Origin: Streptomyces sp. CNH099
GTDB lineage: Bacteria > Actinomycetota > Actinomycetes > Streptomycetales > Streptomycetaceae
Direction: 5' to 3'
Length of the DNA stretch: 64,000 nt
Assembly: GCA_000514715.1 (NCBI GenBank)
Contig: AZWL01000001.1
Span: forward strand, 248,186 to 312,185
The notes beneath the pieces were generated by a model. The model did not search any database and was not told the DNA's origin. It saw only the letters and a list, made by a program, of their open reading frames with translations. This document shows, in pieces, positions 34,134 to 42,603 of the stretch. Every line of letters starts with the position of its first letter. The stretch's first letter is position 1. The position numbers and the translations under genes were made by a program.

Positions 34134-35738
34134 TCAGGGCTGCGGGACGCCGGGCTGCTCCACCTCCTGGATGCCCGGCGTGCCCGCCGTGACGTGGACG
34201 CGGGCGCGGGTGCGGACGGGGGCGCCGGGGGCGGAGACGTAGGGGACCACGCGGTAGTCGGTGCGCCAGTGGTCGCGGGTGACCTCGCAGACGCCGTAGC
34301 CGCGCTGGACGTTGTGGAACTTCATATGCGGGTTCTCCCGCAGCCAGACCCGGCCCCACTCGTCCTGGTCCGCGCCGTTGCCACCGGAGCTGATGGAGGT
34401 GCCGAGGAACTCCACGCCGACGGTGGCCGAGGCCGGGTCGTCGAAGTCGTGCTTGAGGTCGGCGGCCACGCTGCGGTGGGCGTCGCCGGTGACGACGACG
34501 AAGTTGCCGATGCCGCGCTCTTCGACGCCGTCGAAGAGGCGCTGCCGGGCGGCGGCGTAGCCGTCCCAGGTGTCCATGCCGAACGCCTGCTCGATCCCCT
34601 CGGCGGAGTCGCCCTGCATGGTCATGATCTGGTTGGCCATCACGTCCCAGGTGGTGTGCGACCGGGTGAGCCCGTCGAGCAGCCAGGCCTCCTGCTCGGC
34701 GCCCAGTATGGTGCGCTCCGGGTCGAGCCGCTCGTCGCAGCCGAACTGCCGCCCGTCGCCGCACGCCTGGTTGTCACGGAACTGGCGGGTGTCGACGACG
34801 TGGAACTGGGCGAGGGTGCCGTAGGGCAGCCGGCGGTAGAGCTGGATGTGCGGACCGGTGGGCAGGGAGGAGCGGCGCAGCGGCAGGTTCTCGTAGTACG
34901 CCTGGAAGGCGGCCGCGCGCCGGGCTTCGAACCGGGCGCCGCCGACGTCGTCGCCGTCGAGGCCGTCGGCCCAGTTGTTGTCGACCTCGTGGTCGTCGAG
35001 GACGGCGATCCACGGGTGGGCGGCGTGCGCGGCCTGCAGGTCGGGGTCCGACTTGTACTGGCCGTAGCGTACGCGGTAGTCGGCGAGCGAGGACAGCTCG
35101 TGGGCCGGCAGGTGGCCACGGCCCAGGGTGCCCTGCGCGTCGCCCTCGTAGACGTAGTCGCCGAGGTGGACGACGACGTCGACGTCCTCCCCTGCGAGGT
35201 GCCGGAGGGCGGTGAAGTACCCGTCGGGGTAGTTCTGGCAGCTGGTGAAGGCGAAGGCCATCGAGGCCACGGAGGCGCCCGCGGCGGGCGCCGTCCTGGT
35301 GCGCCCGGCGGGGCTGACGTGCCGGCCGGCGCGGAAGCGGTACCAGTACTCCCGGTCCGGCTCCAGCCCGCGGACCTCGGCGTGCACCGAGTGCCCCAGC
35401 TCGGGGACGGCCGGCTCGACCCCGGCGCGCCGGATCCGCCGGAAGCGCGGGTCCTCGGCGATCTGCCAGAGCACCGGCACCCGGTACCCGGGCATCCCGC
35501 CCCGGCCGTCCGCCGCCAGCGGCTCGGGCGCGAGCCGGGTCCAGAGCACGACCCCGTCGGGCGCCGGGTCGCCGGAGGCGACGCCGAGCGCGAACGGGTC
35601 GCCGCCGAAGCGGGGCTCCGCCCAGGCGGGAGCGGCGGACAGGGCGGCGAGGGGCGGTGCGGCGGCCAGGGACACCCCGGACGCGAGCGCGAGGAACCGG
35701 CGGCGGCTGAAACCCGGGGTGGTGGTGAAACGGGACAA
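34134..35738 (-). CDS. phoD: PhoD-type alkaline phosphatase/phosphodiesterase
   Basis: A 534-residue exported enzyme. The twin-arginine signal is SRRRFLALASG, with cleavage probably after AAPAWA. Metal-site blocks of PhoD are visible: FTSCQNYPDGYF, VVVHLGDYVYE, VLDDHEVDNNW, MANQI and VVTGDAHRSVAADL. PhoD releases phosphate from phosphoesters, including teichoic acids, outside the cell and uses iron and calcium in a characterised member. The start is the TTG at 35738, which has a good GGGAGG ribosome site; an upstream ATG lacks one. A GTTCACT lies just upstream, but I do not see the repeated units of a full PHO box. Confidence 0.9.
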   Translation of the reverse strand: MSRFTTTPGFSRRRFLALASGVSLAAAPPLAALSAAPAWAEPRFGGDPFALGVASGDPAPDGVVLWTRLAPEPLAADGRGGMPGYRVPVLWQIAEDPRFRRIRRAGVEPAVPELGHSVHAEVRGLEPDREYWYRFRAGRHVSPAGRTRTAPAAGASVASMAFAFTSCQNYPDGYFTALRHLAGEDVDVVVHLGDYVYEGDAQGTLGRGHLPAHELSSLADYRVRYGQYKSDPDLQAAHAAHPWIAVLDDHEVDNNWADGLDGDDVGGARFEARRAAAFQAYYENLPLRRSSLPTGPHIQLYRRLPYGTLAQFHVVDTRQFRDNQACGDGRQFGCDERLDPERTILGAEQEAWLLDGLTRSHTTWDVMANQIMTMQGDSAEGIEQAFGMDTWDGYAAARQRLFDGVEERGIGNFVVVTGDAHRSVAADLKHDFDDPASATVGVEFLGTSISSGGNGADQDEWGRVWLRENPHMKFHNVQRGYGVCEVTRDHWRTDYRVVPYVSAPGAPVRTRARVHVTAGTPGIQEVEQPGVPQP

Positions 35739-35995
35739 GGGGCCTCCCAGTGAACGGTGTCTGAGTCCTGGCGACGCGCGGGGAGCCGCACCAACATAGG
35801 TGCGTGCGGGCACGGTTGGGCACCTCTGCGACCGGCTCGGGCGCGGACGGCGACGGGCGCGGACGCCCTGACCGATATCGCTCGGCGCAGGCCGTCGTAG
35901 GTATAGCCAAAGAAGGTGCGATCAGGTTGCCGCGCGTATGCGCACGGGCAGGTACGGCCCGTCACGGTCGATTCCTGCTTCCTAGGAGACAGAAC

Positions 35996-37054
35996 ATGAC
36001 ACCCAAGAAGAACAGGAGTGGCGCCAAGTTCGACGTATCGACTCCGGTGGAGGTCACTTTTCCGCCGATCTCGTGCCCGATCCGGGCCCGGCTGCACCCC
36101 GAGGCGGCCGGGCTGGACGACCACATCATCGCCTGGGCCCGCCACGCCGACCTGATACGCGACGGTATGGCCACCGACCACTTCCACCGCGCCGGCTTCG
36201 GCCGGTTCACCGCCGCCGTGTACCCCCGCGCCCGCCAGCTGGAGCTGGTCGCCGAGTGGCAGCTCTACAACTGGATCGTGGACGACCAGCTGGACGAGGG
36301 CCACGTCGCCCGCACCGCCGCCCAGCGGCTGCACACGGCCGCCGGGCTCTGCGCCCAGCTCGACCCCGACCTGGACGCGCCGGCCCCGTCCGGCCCTCTC
36401 GCCGCCGCGCTCGCCGACCTATGGGAGCGTACGGCCAAACCCATGTCCCGCGCCTGGCGCGAGCGGTTCGCCGCGCACTACCGCGACTTCCTGGCGTTCA
36501 CGATCCTCCCGCACACCGAACCGGCCCGGATCGGCCGCCAGTCGCTCGCCGACTTCCAGCGCCGCCGCCGGCTCAACTCCGGCTGCGAGATGAGCTTCGA
36601 CCTGATCGAGCCCGCGAACTTCACCGAGATCCCCCCGGCCGTCGCCGCCAGCGACGCCTACCGGGCCGTACGGGACGCCGCGAACGACGTCATCTCCTGG
36701 ACCAACGACATCTACTCGGTGCACAAGGAGATCGCCCGCGGCGATCACGACCACCTCGCGGCGGTGCTGTGGCGCCTGGGCGGCGGCACCTGGCAGGACG
36801 CGCTCGACGAGGCGGCCGCCCGGGTCGGGGACCGTACCGCGGACTTCGCGTCCGCCGTCCGGGACATACGCGCCATGCGGCCGCTGTTCGGCCTCGACCC
36901 CGGCCGGTGGGCGCCGGTGGAGGAGTCGCTCGCCGACCTGGGCGACTGGATCGCGGGCAGCCTGGAATGGCACGGCTGGTCGCCGCGCTACCGGGAGGTG
37001 GCCGCCACAAGGGTCGGCAGCGCGCCCGGGTACATAGAGCCGCACCTGGTCTAG
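35996..37054 (+). CDS. class I terpene synthase
   Basis: A 352-residue terpene cyclase of the bacterial class I type. The first metal-binding motif is D96-D-Q-L-D100 (usual form DDxxD), and the second is the NSE triad N237 ... S241 ... E245 in NDIYSVHKE. A typical effector-like arginine occurs between them in the LADFQRRRRLNSGCEMSFDL helix. It ionises a prenyl diphosphate (probably C15 or C20) in the cytoplasm; the product cannot be predicted. AGGAG sits 8 bp before the ATG. The gene converges on the conservon P450 with only 21 bp between stops, so a functional link is suggestive but they are separate transcripts. Confidence 0.9.
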   Translation: MTPKKNRSGAKFDVSTPVEVTFPPISCPIRARLHPEAAGLDDHIIAWARHADLIRDGMATDHFHRAGFGRFTAAVYPRARQLELVAEWQLYNWIVDDQLDEGHVARTAAQRLHTAAGLCAQLDPDLDAPAPSGPLAAALADLWERTAKPMSRAWRERFAAHYRDFLAFTILPHTEPARIGRQSLADFQRRRRLNSGCEMSFDLIEPANFTEIPPAVAASDAYRAVRDAANDVISWTNDIYSVHKEIARGDHDHLAAVLWRLGGGTWQDALDEAAARVGDRTADFASAVRDIRAMRPLFGLDPGRWAPVEESLADLGDWIAGSLEWHGWSPRYREVAATRVGSAPGYIEPHLV

Positions 37055-37075
37055 ACGCCGCTCCGCGGCAGTGCG

Positions 37076-38653
37076 TCAGTATCCGCGCCACCACGCGACC
37101 AGCGTCCGCCACAGCGACGCCCGCCGCCGGCGGCCGGCCGCCGCGCGGGCCCCCGCCGGGAGGCCGTTGGACCGCGCCGGCGCCTCGGGGGCGGCGTCCT
37201 GGGCCACCGGCGCCGCCGCGCTGGCCACCGCGGCCGGTACCCGCTCCCCCGCGGCCGGCGCCGGCACGCCGTTCGCGGGCGCGGCCGGCCCCGGGACGAC
37301 GGCGGCCGCCGGCTCCCCGACGGCCGGACGCGGGCCCGGCCGGACCGGCGTGAACACCACCGGCAGCTCGACGAGTTCGCGGGAGAGCAGCGACGTGCGG
37401 TGCTCCAGCTCCTCCTCCGGCACCGCGAGGCTCAGGTCCGGCAGCCGCGCCAGCAGCGTGTCGATCCCGGTGTCGGCGATGGCCCGGCCGATGTCCTGGC
37501 CGGGGCACTCGTGCGGACCGCCGCTGAACGCCAGGTGCGAGCGGTTGCCGTGCACCGGCACGGCGAGGTCGGGGCGGATCTCGGGGTCGAGGTTGCCCGC
37601 GGCCAGCCCCAGGATCAGCAGGTCACCGGCCTTGATCTGCTGGCCGGCCAGCTCGGTGTCCCCGGTGGCGTACCGCCCGTAGACGGCCGTGAACGGCGGC
37701 TCGTCCCACAGCACCTGCTCCAGCGCGTCCGGCAGCGTCATGTGGCCGCCGGCCAGGTTGCCGCGGAAGCGGCTGTCGGTGAGCACCATGCGCAGGGTGT
37801 TCGCGATCAGGTTGGCCGTGGTCGAGTACGCGGCGATCAGCACCAGCCGCAGGTGCTCGACCAGCTCGTCTTCGCCGAGCCCCGACTCGTGCGCCACGAG
37901 CCAGGAGGCGAAGTCGTGCCCGGGCGCCGCCTGCTTGCGCGCCACCAGGTCGCGCAGCGTCTGCACGATGTAGTCGTTGCTGGCGATCGCGGTCTCGGAG
38001 CCCTTGACCATGTCCCGCGCGGCCTCGACCAGCCGGGGGCCGTACGACTCGGCCATGCCGAGGGCCTTCGTCATCACCAGCATCGGCAGGTGCTCCGCGA
38101 ACTGCCCCACCAGGTCCGCCCGGCCGGTGTCCGCGAAGTCGTCGATGAGCTGGCCGGAGAAGCGGGTGACGTGGCGCCGGATGCCGTGCCGGTCGAAGCG
38201 CTTCATGCTGTCGGTGACCGCGGAGCGCAGCCGCCGGTGCTCGGCGCCGTCGACGAAGGAGCACATCGGCACCCAGGTCACCAGCGGCAGCAGCGGGTTG
38301 TCCGGCCCGACCTGGCCGTCCCGCAGGAAGCGCCAGTTGCGCGAGTCGCGGGAGAAGCGCGTCGGGTTGCGGGTGACGTCCAGCAGCTCGCGGTAGCCGA
38401 GGACCAGCCAGGCGGGCAGGTCCCCGTTGACGAGGACGGGGGCGACCGCGCCGTGCTCGGCGCGCAGCCGCTCGTACAATCCGTACGGGTTCGAGGCGGC
38501 CTCGGGGCCGTGCATCCGGGCCGGGCCGTCCGTACGGCCCCCGCCGGAGTGCGCGGGGCAGCCCGGCGGGGGCGCGGGGGCCGCCCCGGTCTCGGGGCCG
38601 GCGGCCGGATCGGGGGGCCCGGCGGCGGGTACGGGGTCGGAATCGGTGGTCAC
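37076..38653 (-). CDS. cvnE: conservon cytochrome P450 (CYP157-like) lacking ExxR, with C-terminal tail
   Basis: A 525-residue P450. The heme signature FSGGPHECPG carries the ligand C383. In the K helix the invariant ExxR is replaced by E312-Q-V-L-W316, as known for CYP157 proteins of conservons. The I helix reads LIAAYSTTAN. About 70 Pro/Ala/Gly-rich residues precede the core. After the core ends near residue 440, a tail of about 85 Ala/Pro-rich residues finishes with four arginines and LWRTLVAWWRGY, which looks like an amphipathic membrane anchor. The GTG start overlaps the stop of the GTPase gene (GTGA). Catalytic competence is uncertain. Confidence 0.88.
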   Translation of the reverse strand: MTTDSDPVPAAGPPDPAAGPETGAAPAPPPGCPAHSGGGRTDGPARMHGPEAASNPYGLYERLRAEHGAVAPVLVNGDLPAWLVLGYRELLDVTRNPTRFSRDSRNWRFLRDGQVGPDNPLLPLVTWVPMCSFVDGAEHRRLRSAVTDSMKRFDRHGIRRHVTRFSGQLIDDFADTGRADLVGQFAEHLPMLVMTKALGMAESYGPRLVEAARDMVKGSETAIASNDYIVQTLRDLVARKQAAPGHDFASWLVAHESGLGEDELVEHLRLVLIAAYSTTANLIANTLRMVLTDSRFRGNLAGGHMTLPDALEQVLWDEPPFTAVYGRYATGDTELAGQQIKAGDLLILGLAAGNLDPEIRPDLAVPVHGNRSHLAFSGGPHECPGQDIGRAIADTGIDTLLARLPDLSLAVPEEELEHRTSLLSRELVELPVVFTPVRPGPRPAVGEPAAAVVPGPAAPANGVPAPAAGERVPAAVASAAAPVAQDAAPEAPARSNGLPAGARAAAGRRRRASLWRTLVAWWRGY

Positions 38654-39270
38654 GACGCCTCCGTGGTCAGGGCGATGGAGTGCAGGAAGCGCGCCAGGGA
38701 CATGAGGACGCCGCGGGAGGAGTCCCGGTCGCGCGCGTCGCAGGTGATGAGCGGCACGTGCTCGGGGAGGTCGAGCGCGGCGCGTATCTCGTCGAGGGAG
38801 TGGCGGGGGGCGTCCGGGAAGCGGTTGACCGCGACGAGGAAGGGGACGCCTCCCTCCTCCAGCCGGCCGAGGACGTCGAAGCAGGCCTCCAGACGGCGGG
38901 TGTCGACCAGGACCACGGCGCCGAGCGCGCCCTCGAAGAGCCCCTGCCACAGGAACCAGAAGCGCTGCTGCCCGGGCGCGCCGAACAGGTAGAGCACCAG
39001 CCGGTCGTTGAGGCTGATCCGGCCGAAGTCCATGGCGACGGTCGTCTCGCTCTTGTCCGGAACGCCGACGAGGTGGTCCACCCCCTCGCCGGCCCGGGTC
39101 ATCGTCTCCTCGGTCGTCATCGGCTCGATCTCGCTCACCGCGCCGACCATGGTCGTCTTCCCGACGCCGAATCCGCCGACGACCACGACCTTCACCGACG
39201 TCGTCGCCGAGGCCGGCAGGAGGTCCTCGCTGCGCGGACCCACGACGGCGTCAAAGCTGTTCGAGTCCAT
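38650..39270 (-). CDS. cvnD: conservon small GTPase-like protein
   Basis: A 206-residue ATP/GTP-binding protein of the CvnD class. The P-loop is GGFGVGKT at residues 32-39, with switch-like MDFGRISL and FGAPGQQRFWFLW (G3-like) and VAVNRF (G4-like) segments. Conservon GTPases are thought to work with CvnA-C in a membrane complex resembling a eukaryotic G-protein relay. It overlaps cvnC by 20 bp and the P450 by 4 bp, so it is part of one operon. Confidence 0.93.
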   Translation of the reverse strand: MDSNSFDAVVGPRSEDLLPASATTSVKVVVVGGFGVGKTTMVGAVSEIEPMTTEETMTRAGEGVDHLVGVPDKSETTVAMDFGRISLNDRLVLYLFGAPGQQRFWFLWQGLFEGALGAVVLVDTRRLEACFDVLGRLEEGGVPFLVAVNRFPDAPRHSLDEIRAALDLPEHVPLITCDARDRDSSRGVLMSLARFLHSIALTTEAS

Positions 39271-39604
39271 CCATTACTTCCTCGAGGAGTCGCAGGTCTG
39301 CCACGGGCGGCACGGACGAGCGGGTCTCGACCGCTCCCTCCGCCATCAGGTCCGCCACGAGCACCGCCACCGCGCTGAAGGGCAGCCGCAGATAGGCGGT
39401 CAGCTCGGCGACGGACAGCGGCGCGCGGCACAGCCGGACGATCGCCGCGCGCTCCGGCTGCATCCCGGGCGCCGGCTGCGCCCGGGAGATGACGAGGGTG
39501 ACCAGGTCGAGCGCCTCCGGGGCGGCGGTGCCGCTGCGCCCTCCGGTGATGACGTAGAGCCGTTCGGGACCGTCGTCGTGCCACTCGTGGTCCGCTTCTT
39601 TCAT
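39251..39604 (-). CDS. cvnC: conservon DUF742 protein
   Basis: A 117-residue DUF742 protein. Conserved features are RLYVITGGRS near the N-terminus, the APLSVAELTAYLRLPFSAVAVLVADLMAEGAV winged-helix-like core, and the acidic C-terminus LLEEVMDGLEQL. Its ATG overlaps the stop of cvnB (ATGA). It belongs to the CvnA-D complex. Confidence 0.93.
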   Translation of the reverse strand: MKEADHEWHDDGPERLYVITGGRSGTAAPEALDLVTLVISRAQPAPGMQPERAAIVRLCRAPLSVAELTAYLRLPFSAVAVLVADLMAEGAVETRSSVPPVADLRLLEEVMDGLEQL

Positions 39605-40005
39605 ATGGCCTGTCCGTCGCTCCGCGGTGGGCTTGTCAGGTGTGCCCCGATGCGTGCGACGAGATCGCGCATGCGCTGGCCCATCAGGCCCGCGTCGACC
39701 CCTTCGTCGGCCGCGACGGCCAGGTACGCCCCGGCACCCGCGGCCATGAGATAGAAGAAGCCGCCGCTGACCTCGATGACCAGCATCCGCATCTTGCCGT
39801 TGCTGTCCGGAAAGACGCTGGCGATCGACTTCGCCAGGCTCTGCAGCCCGGCACAGGCCGCCGCGAGCCGGTCGGCGGTGTCCGGCTCCGTGCCGTGCTG
39901 TGCCATCCGCAGCCCGTCGGAGGACAGGACCACGACGTGCCGGGTCTCGGGGACGCTCTCGGCCAGATCCCGGAGCATCCAGTCCATGTCCGCTCGCTGC
40001 GCCAC
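39601..40005 (-). CDS. cvnB: conservon roadblock/LC7-domain protein
   Basis: A 134-residue roadblock/LC7 protein, the class thought to modulate the associated small GTPase. The domain starts at DMDWMLRDLAESVPETRHVVVLSSDG and includes QSLAKSIASVF and a hydrophobic MLVIEVSGGFFYLMAAG strand pair. The GTG at 40005 is the best start: it lies 1 bp after the cvnA stop and GAGGAGGA inside the end of cvnA serves as ribosome site. Confidence 0.92.
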   Translation of the reverse strand: MAQRADMDWMLRDLAESVPETRHVVVLSSDGLRMAQHGTEPDTADRLAAACAGLQSLAKSIASVFPDSNGKMRMLVIEVSGGFFYLMAAGAGAYLAVAADEGVDAGLMGQRMRDLVARIGAHLTSPPRSDGQAI

Positions 40006-40006
40006 G

Positions 40007-41704
40007 TCAGTCCTCCTCGCCCGATGATGGATTCGACGGTTCCGTGGCTCCGTCGCCGCGCGGAGGGCGGGCGGAGCGGTCCGGGCGTATGTCGTCGGTC
40101 TCCTCGGCACCCGCGCCCGGGGCGGCTCTGCCCGGTTCCGGGGGCTCCCCGGAGGCGGGCGCGCCGGTGTCCCCGGACGGGTCCTCGCCCTCCAGTCCGC
40201 GGGTGAAGTCGTCCAGCCACAGGCCCGGTTCGACGGCGCGGCCCTCCGCGCCGCCGTTCTCGGTCCCGGCCGGGTAGGCGGTGGCCGTACGGCGGCCGGC
40301 CGGGCCGCCGCGCGCCGGGGCGGCCGGCGGCACGGCCGGCGCCCGGCGGCGGCGCTGCGGCAGCCCGCCGGCGACCGGCTCGGCGTGCGCCGGCGGCGAG
40401 GGCTGCGGGCCCGGCTGCCGCGAGGGCGGCACCCGGTCCGCGGCGCGCCGGGGGCCTTCGCGGGTGCCCGCGGAGCCCGCGACCCCGGCCGGCGGGAGCG
40501 GCGTGGAGTCGCGCAGCGGGCGCGGCCCGGAGGTGGCGCCGATGCCGTGGGCGGCGCCGGTGGCGGGGGTGGTGGTGAGCAGGACCTGCGGCACGACGAG
40601 CACCGCGCGGACGCCGCCGTACGCGGACGGGCGCAGCGAGACGCGGAAGTCGTACGTCTGCGCCAGCCGGCCGACGACCGCGAGCCCGAGCCGCGGCGTC
40701 TCGCCGAGGTCGTTGAGGTCGATGCCGGCCTGGGCCTCGGCGAGCATGTGCTCGGCGCGCTCGCGCGCCTCCTCGCTCAGGCCCACGCCGCCGTCCTCGA
40801 TCTCGATGGCGACGCCGTTCTGCACCTCGGTGGCGGACAGGTGGACCTTGGCGTGCGGCGGCGAGTAGCGGGTGGCGTTGTCGAGGAGTTCGGCGACGGC
40901 GTGGATCAGCGGCTCGACGGCCGAGCCGACGACGGCGACCTCGGCCACGGGGTGCAGCTCGACGCGCTGGTAGTCGATGATCCGGGACATGCCGCCGCGC
41001 AGCACGCTGTAGAGGGCGATGGCCCTGCCCCACTGGCGGCCGGGGCGGTCCCCGCCGAGCACGGCGATGCTGTCCGCGAGCCGCCCGACCAGCGCGGTGC
41101 CGTGGTCCAGCTTGAGCAGGTCGGCGAAGAACTCGTGCCGCCGGCCGTGCCGGTCCTCCATCTCGCGCAGGCTGCGCGCCTGCTGGTGGATGATGGCCTG
41201 CACCCGGCGGGCGATGTTGACGAACCCGCGCTCGGCCGAGACCCGGAGGTCCTCGGCGTTCTGCACCGCCTCGACGACGGAGCGCAGCGCGGTCGCGTGC
41301 GCGGCGCGGACCTGCGGGCTGAGCGACTTCTCGGCCTCTATGTCCGTCAGCACGTCCTCGGCGTACTCGCCCCGCTGCAGCCGCGCGACGGCCTGCGGCA
41401 GCAGGCCCGCGAGCCGCACCGTCTCGGCCTCCTGGGCGGCGAGCCGGCGCTCCCACGCGGCCTGGTGCTCGGCGTGCCGGGCGTACAGCTCGCTGGCGGC
41501 CCGCCCGCGGCGCTCGGCCTCGGCGGCGGCGAGCGCGACGACGACGGTGGCGACGATGCCGCACACGGCGACGGGGGCGCGCGCGTCCCGGGAGACGAGC
41601 GGCAGGGCGATGGCCGTGCTCACGACCACGACGGCGGTGGGTATCAGCCACCAGCGGACGAAGCCCGTCCGCCGGTCGCCGGTGGCGGGTCCCGCTGGAT
41701 CCAT
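40007..41704 (-). CDS. cvnA: conservon sensor histidine-kinase-like protein
   Basis: A 565-residue membrane protein. Two transmembrane helices lie near residues 20-65 (WWLIPTAVVVVSTAIALPL and VAVCGIVATVVVALAAAEA), followed by a coiled-coil-like region and an HATPase_c domain: N-box HAVAELLDNATRYSPP, G1 IEIEDGGVGLS and G2 LGLAVVGRLAQ. The C-terminal roughly 150 residues are Pro/Arg-rich and disordered. The ATG at 41704 has GAGG six bases upstream; an ATG at 41740 is less likely. It heads the cvnA-E operon. Confidence 0.92.
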   Translation of the reverse strand: MDPAGPATGDRRTGFVRWWLIPTAVVVVSTAIALPLVSRDARAPVAVCGIVATVVVALAAAEAERRGRAASELYARHAEHQAAWERRLAAQEAETVRLAGLLPQAVARLQRGEYAEDVLTDIEAEKSLSPQVRAAHATALRSVVEAVQNAEDLRVSAERGFVNIARRVQAIIHQQARSLREMEDRHGRRHEFFADLLKLDHGTALVGRLADSIAVLGGDRPGRQWGRAIALYSVLRGGMSRIIDYQRVELHPVAEVAVVGSAVEPLIHAVAELLDNATRYSPPHAKVHLSATEVQNGVAIEIEDGGVGLSEEARERAEHMLAEAQAGIDLNDLGETPRLGLAVVGRLAQTYDFRVSLRPSAYGGVRAVLVVPQVLLTTTPATGAAHGIGATSGPRPLRDSTPLPPAGVAGSAGTREGPRRAADRVPPSRQPGPQPSPPAHAEPVAGGLPQRRRRAPAVPPAAPARGGPAGRRTATAYPAGTENGGAEGRAVEPGLWLDDFTRGLEGEDPSGDTGAPASGEPPEPGRAAPGAGAEETDDIRPDRSARPPRGDGATEPSNPSSGEED

Positions 41705-41809
41705 CAGCATCCTCAGGGTCGAACGACTGTGTGGCGCCAAGCGATCACGCTGAGCATCGCAAGCAGCTTAGTGCGCTCCGCTTGCCGCTGGCATAGGTTC
41801 GCCGCATGT

Positions 41810-41838
41810 CCAACTAACGCACGCTTCACGTTAGTTGG
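41810..41838. promoter_or_regulatory. perfect 10-bp inverted repeat upstream of cvnA
   Basis: CCAACTAACG and CGTTAGTTGG flank a 9-bp spacer. The element is AT-rich for this genome, lies 106 bp upstream of cvnA and 33 bp beyond the end of the phosphoribosyltransferase gene. It has no T-tract, so I favour an operator for the conservon, though a terminator for the upstream gene is possible. Confidence 0.55.
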
Positions 41839-41870
41839 CGGTCAGTCAGCCATCCGGTTCTGACCGTTTT

Positions 41871-42515
41871 TCAGCCGGTACCGAGCAGTTCGAGGACATC
41901 GGCATCCGACAGCTGCTCGAAGTCGTCGTACCAGAGTCCGACCGCGCCGAACGACGCCGGCGTGTGCAGGCAGAGCACGTCGTCCGCCTCGCTCCGGACC
42001 GCCCGCAGCCCGCCCGCCGACGCCACCGGCACGGCCAGCGTGAGCCGCGCGGGGCCCGCCGCCCGCGCCGCGCGCAGCGCCGCCCGCGCGGTCGCGCCGG
42101 TGGCGAGCCCGTCGTCCACGACGACGGCCCAGCGCCCGGCCAGCGCGGGCGCCGGGCGGCCCGCCCGGTAGAGGTCCTCGCGGCGGCGCAGCTCGGCGCG
42201 CTCCCGCTCGGCCACGGGTGCGAGGTCGCCGGCGGTGTACCCGGCGGCGGCGAGCGCGTCCGGGTCGTAGAGCGGCGGGGCGTCGCCCGCCACCGCGCCG
42301 AGCCCGTACTCCGGGTGGTGCGGATGGCCGATCTTGCGCACGAGCAGGACGTCGAGCGGCGCGCCGAGGGCGCGGGCGACCTCGTACGCGACGGGCACGC
42401 CGCCACGCGGCAGCGCGAGCACCACGGGCGGGGGCGGGGCGCCGGCCCCGGGCCGGCCGCCCTGCAGCCGGCGGGCGAGCGTGCGGCCCGCCTCCGTGCG
42501 GTCCTGGAAGCGCAT
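41871..42515 (-). CDS. phosphoribosyltransferase-domain protein
   Basis: A 214-residue type I phosphoribosyltransferase fold. The PRPP loop is VVVDDGLATGATA, preceded by LALPRGGVPVAYEVA and LLVRKIGHPHHPEYGLGAVA. Stand-alone proteins of this type in actinomycetes have no established substrate. No signal or membrane segment. The poly-C run upstream (42539-42547) separates it from the alpha-galactosidase gene. Confidence 0.85.
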   Translation of the reverse strand: MRFQDRTEAGRTLARRLQGGRPGAGAPPPPVVLALPRGGVPVAYEVARALGAPLDVLLVRKIGHPHHPEYGLGAVAGDAPPLYDPDALAAAGYTAGDLAPVAERERAELRRREDLYRAGRPAPALAGRWAVVVDDGLATGATARAALRAARAAGPARLTLAVPVASAGGLRAVRSEADDVLCLHTPASFGAVGLWYDDFEQLSDADVLELLGTG

Positions 42516-42603
42516 GGGTCCCGCTCCGTCTTCGGCCCCCCCCCGGTCACGTCACATTGTGCGCCGGCCCGGGCGGGACCGCACCTCGGGCCGCGCCGCG
42601 CGG

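Noticed and set aside
35739..35995. PHO box upstream of phoD
   Set aside because: Only one GTTCACT-like unit is visible; the 11-bp repeated units expected for PhoP binding are not.
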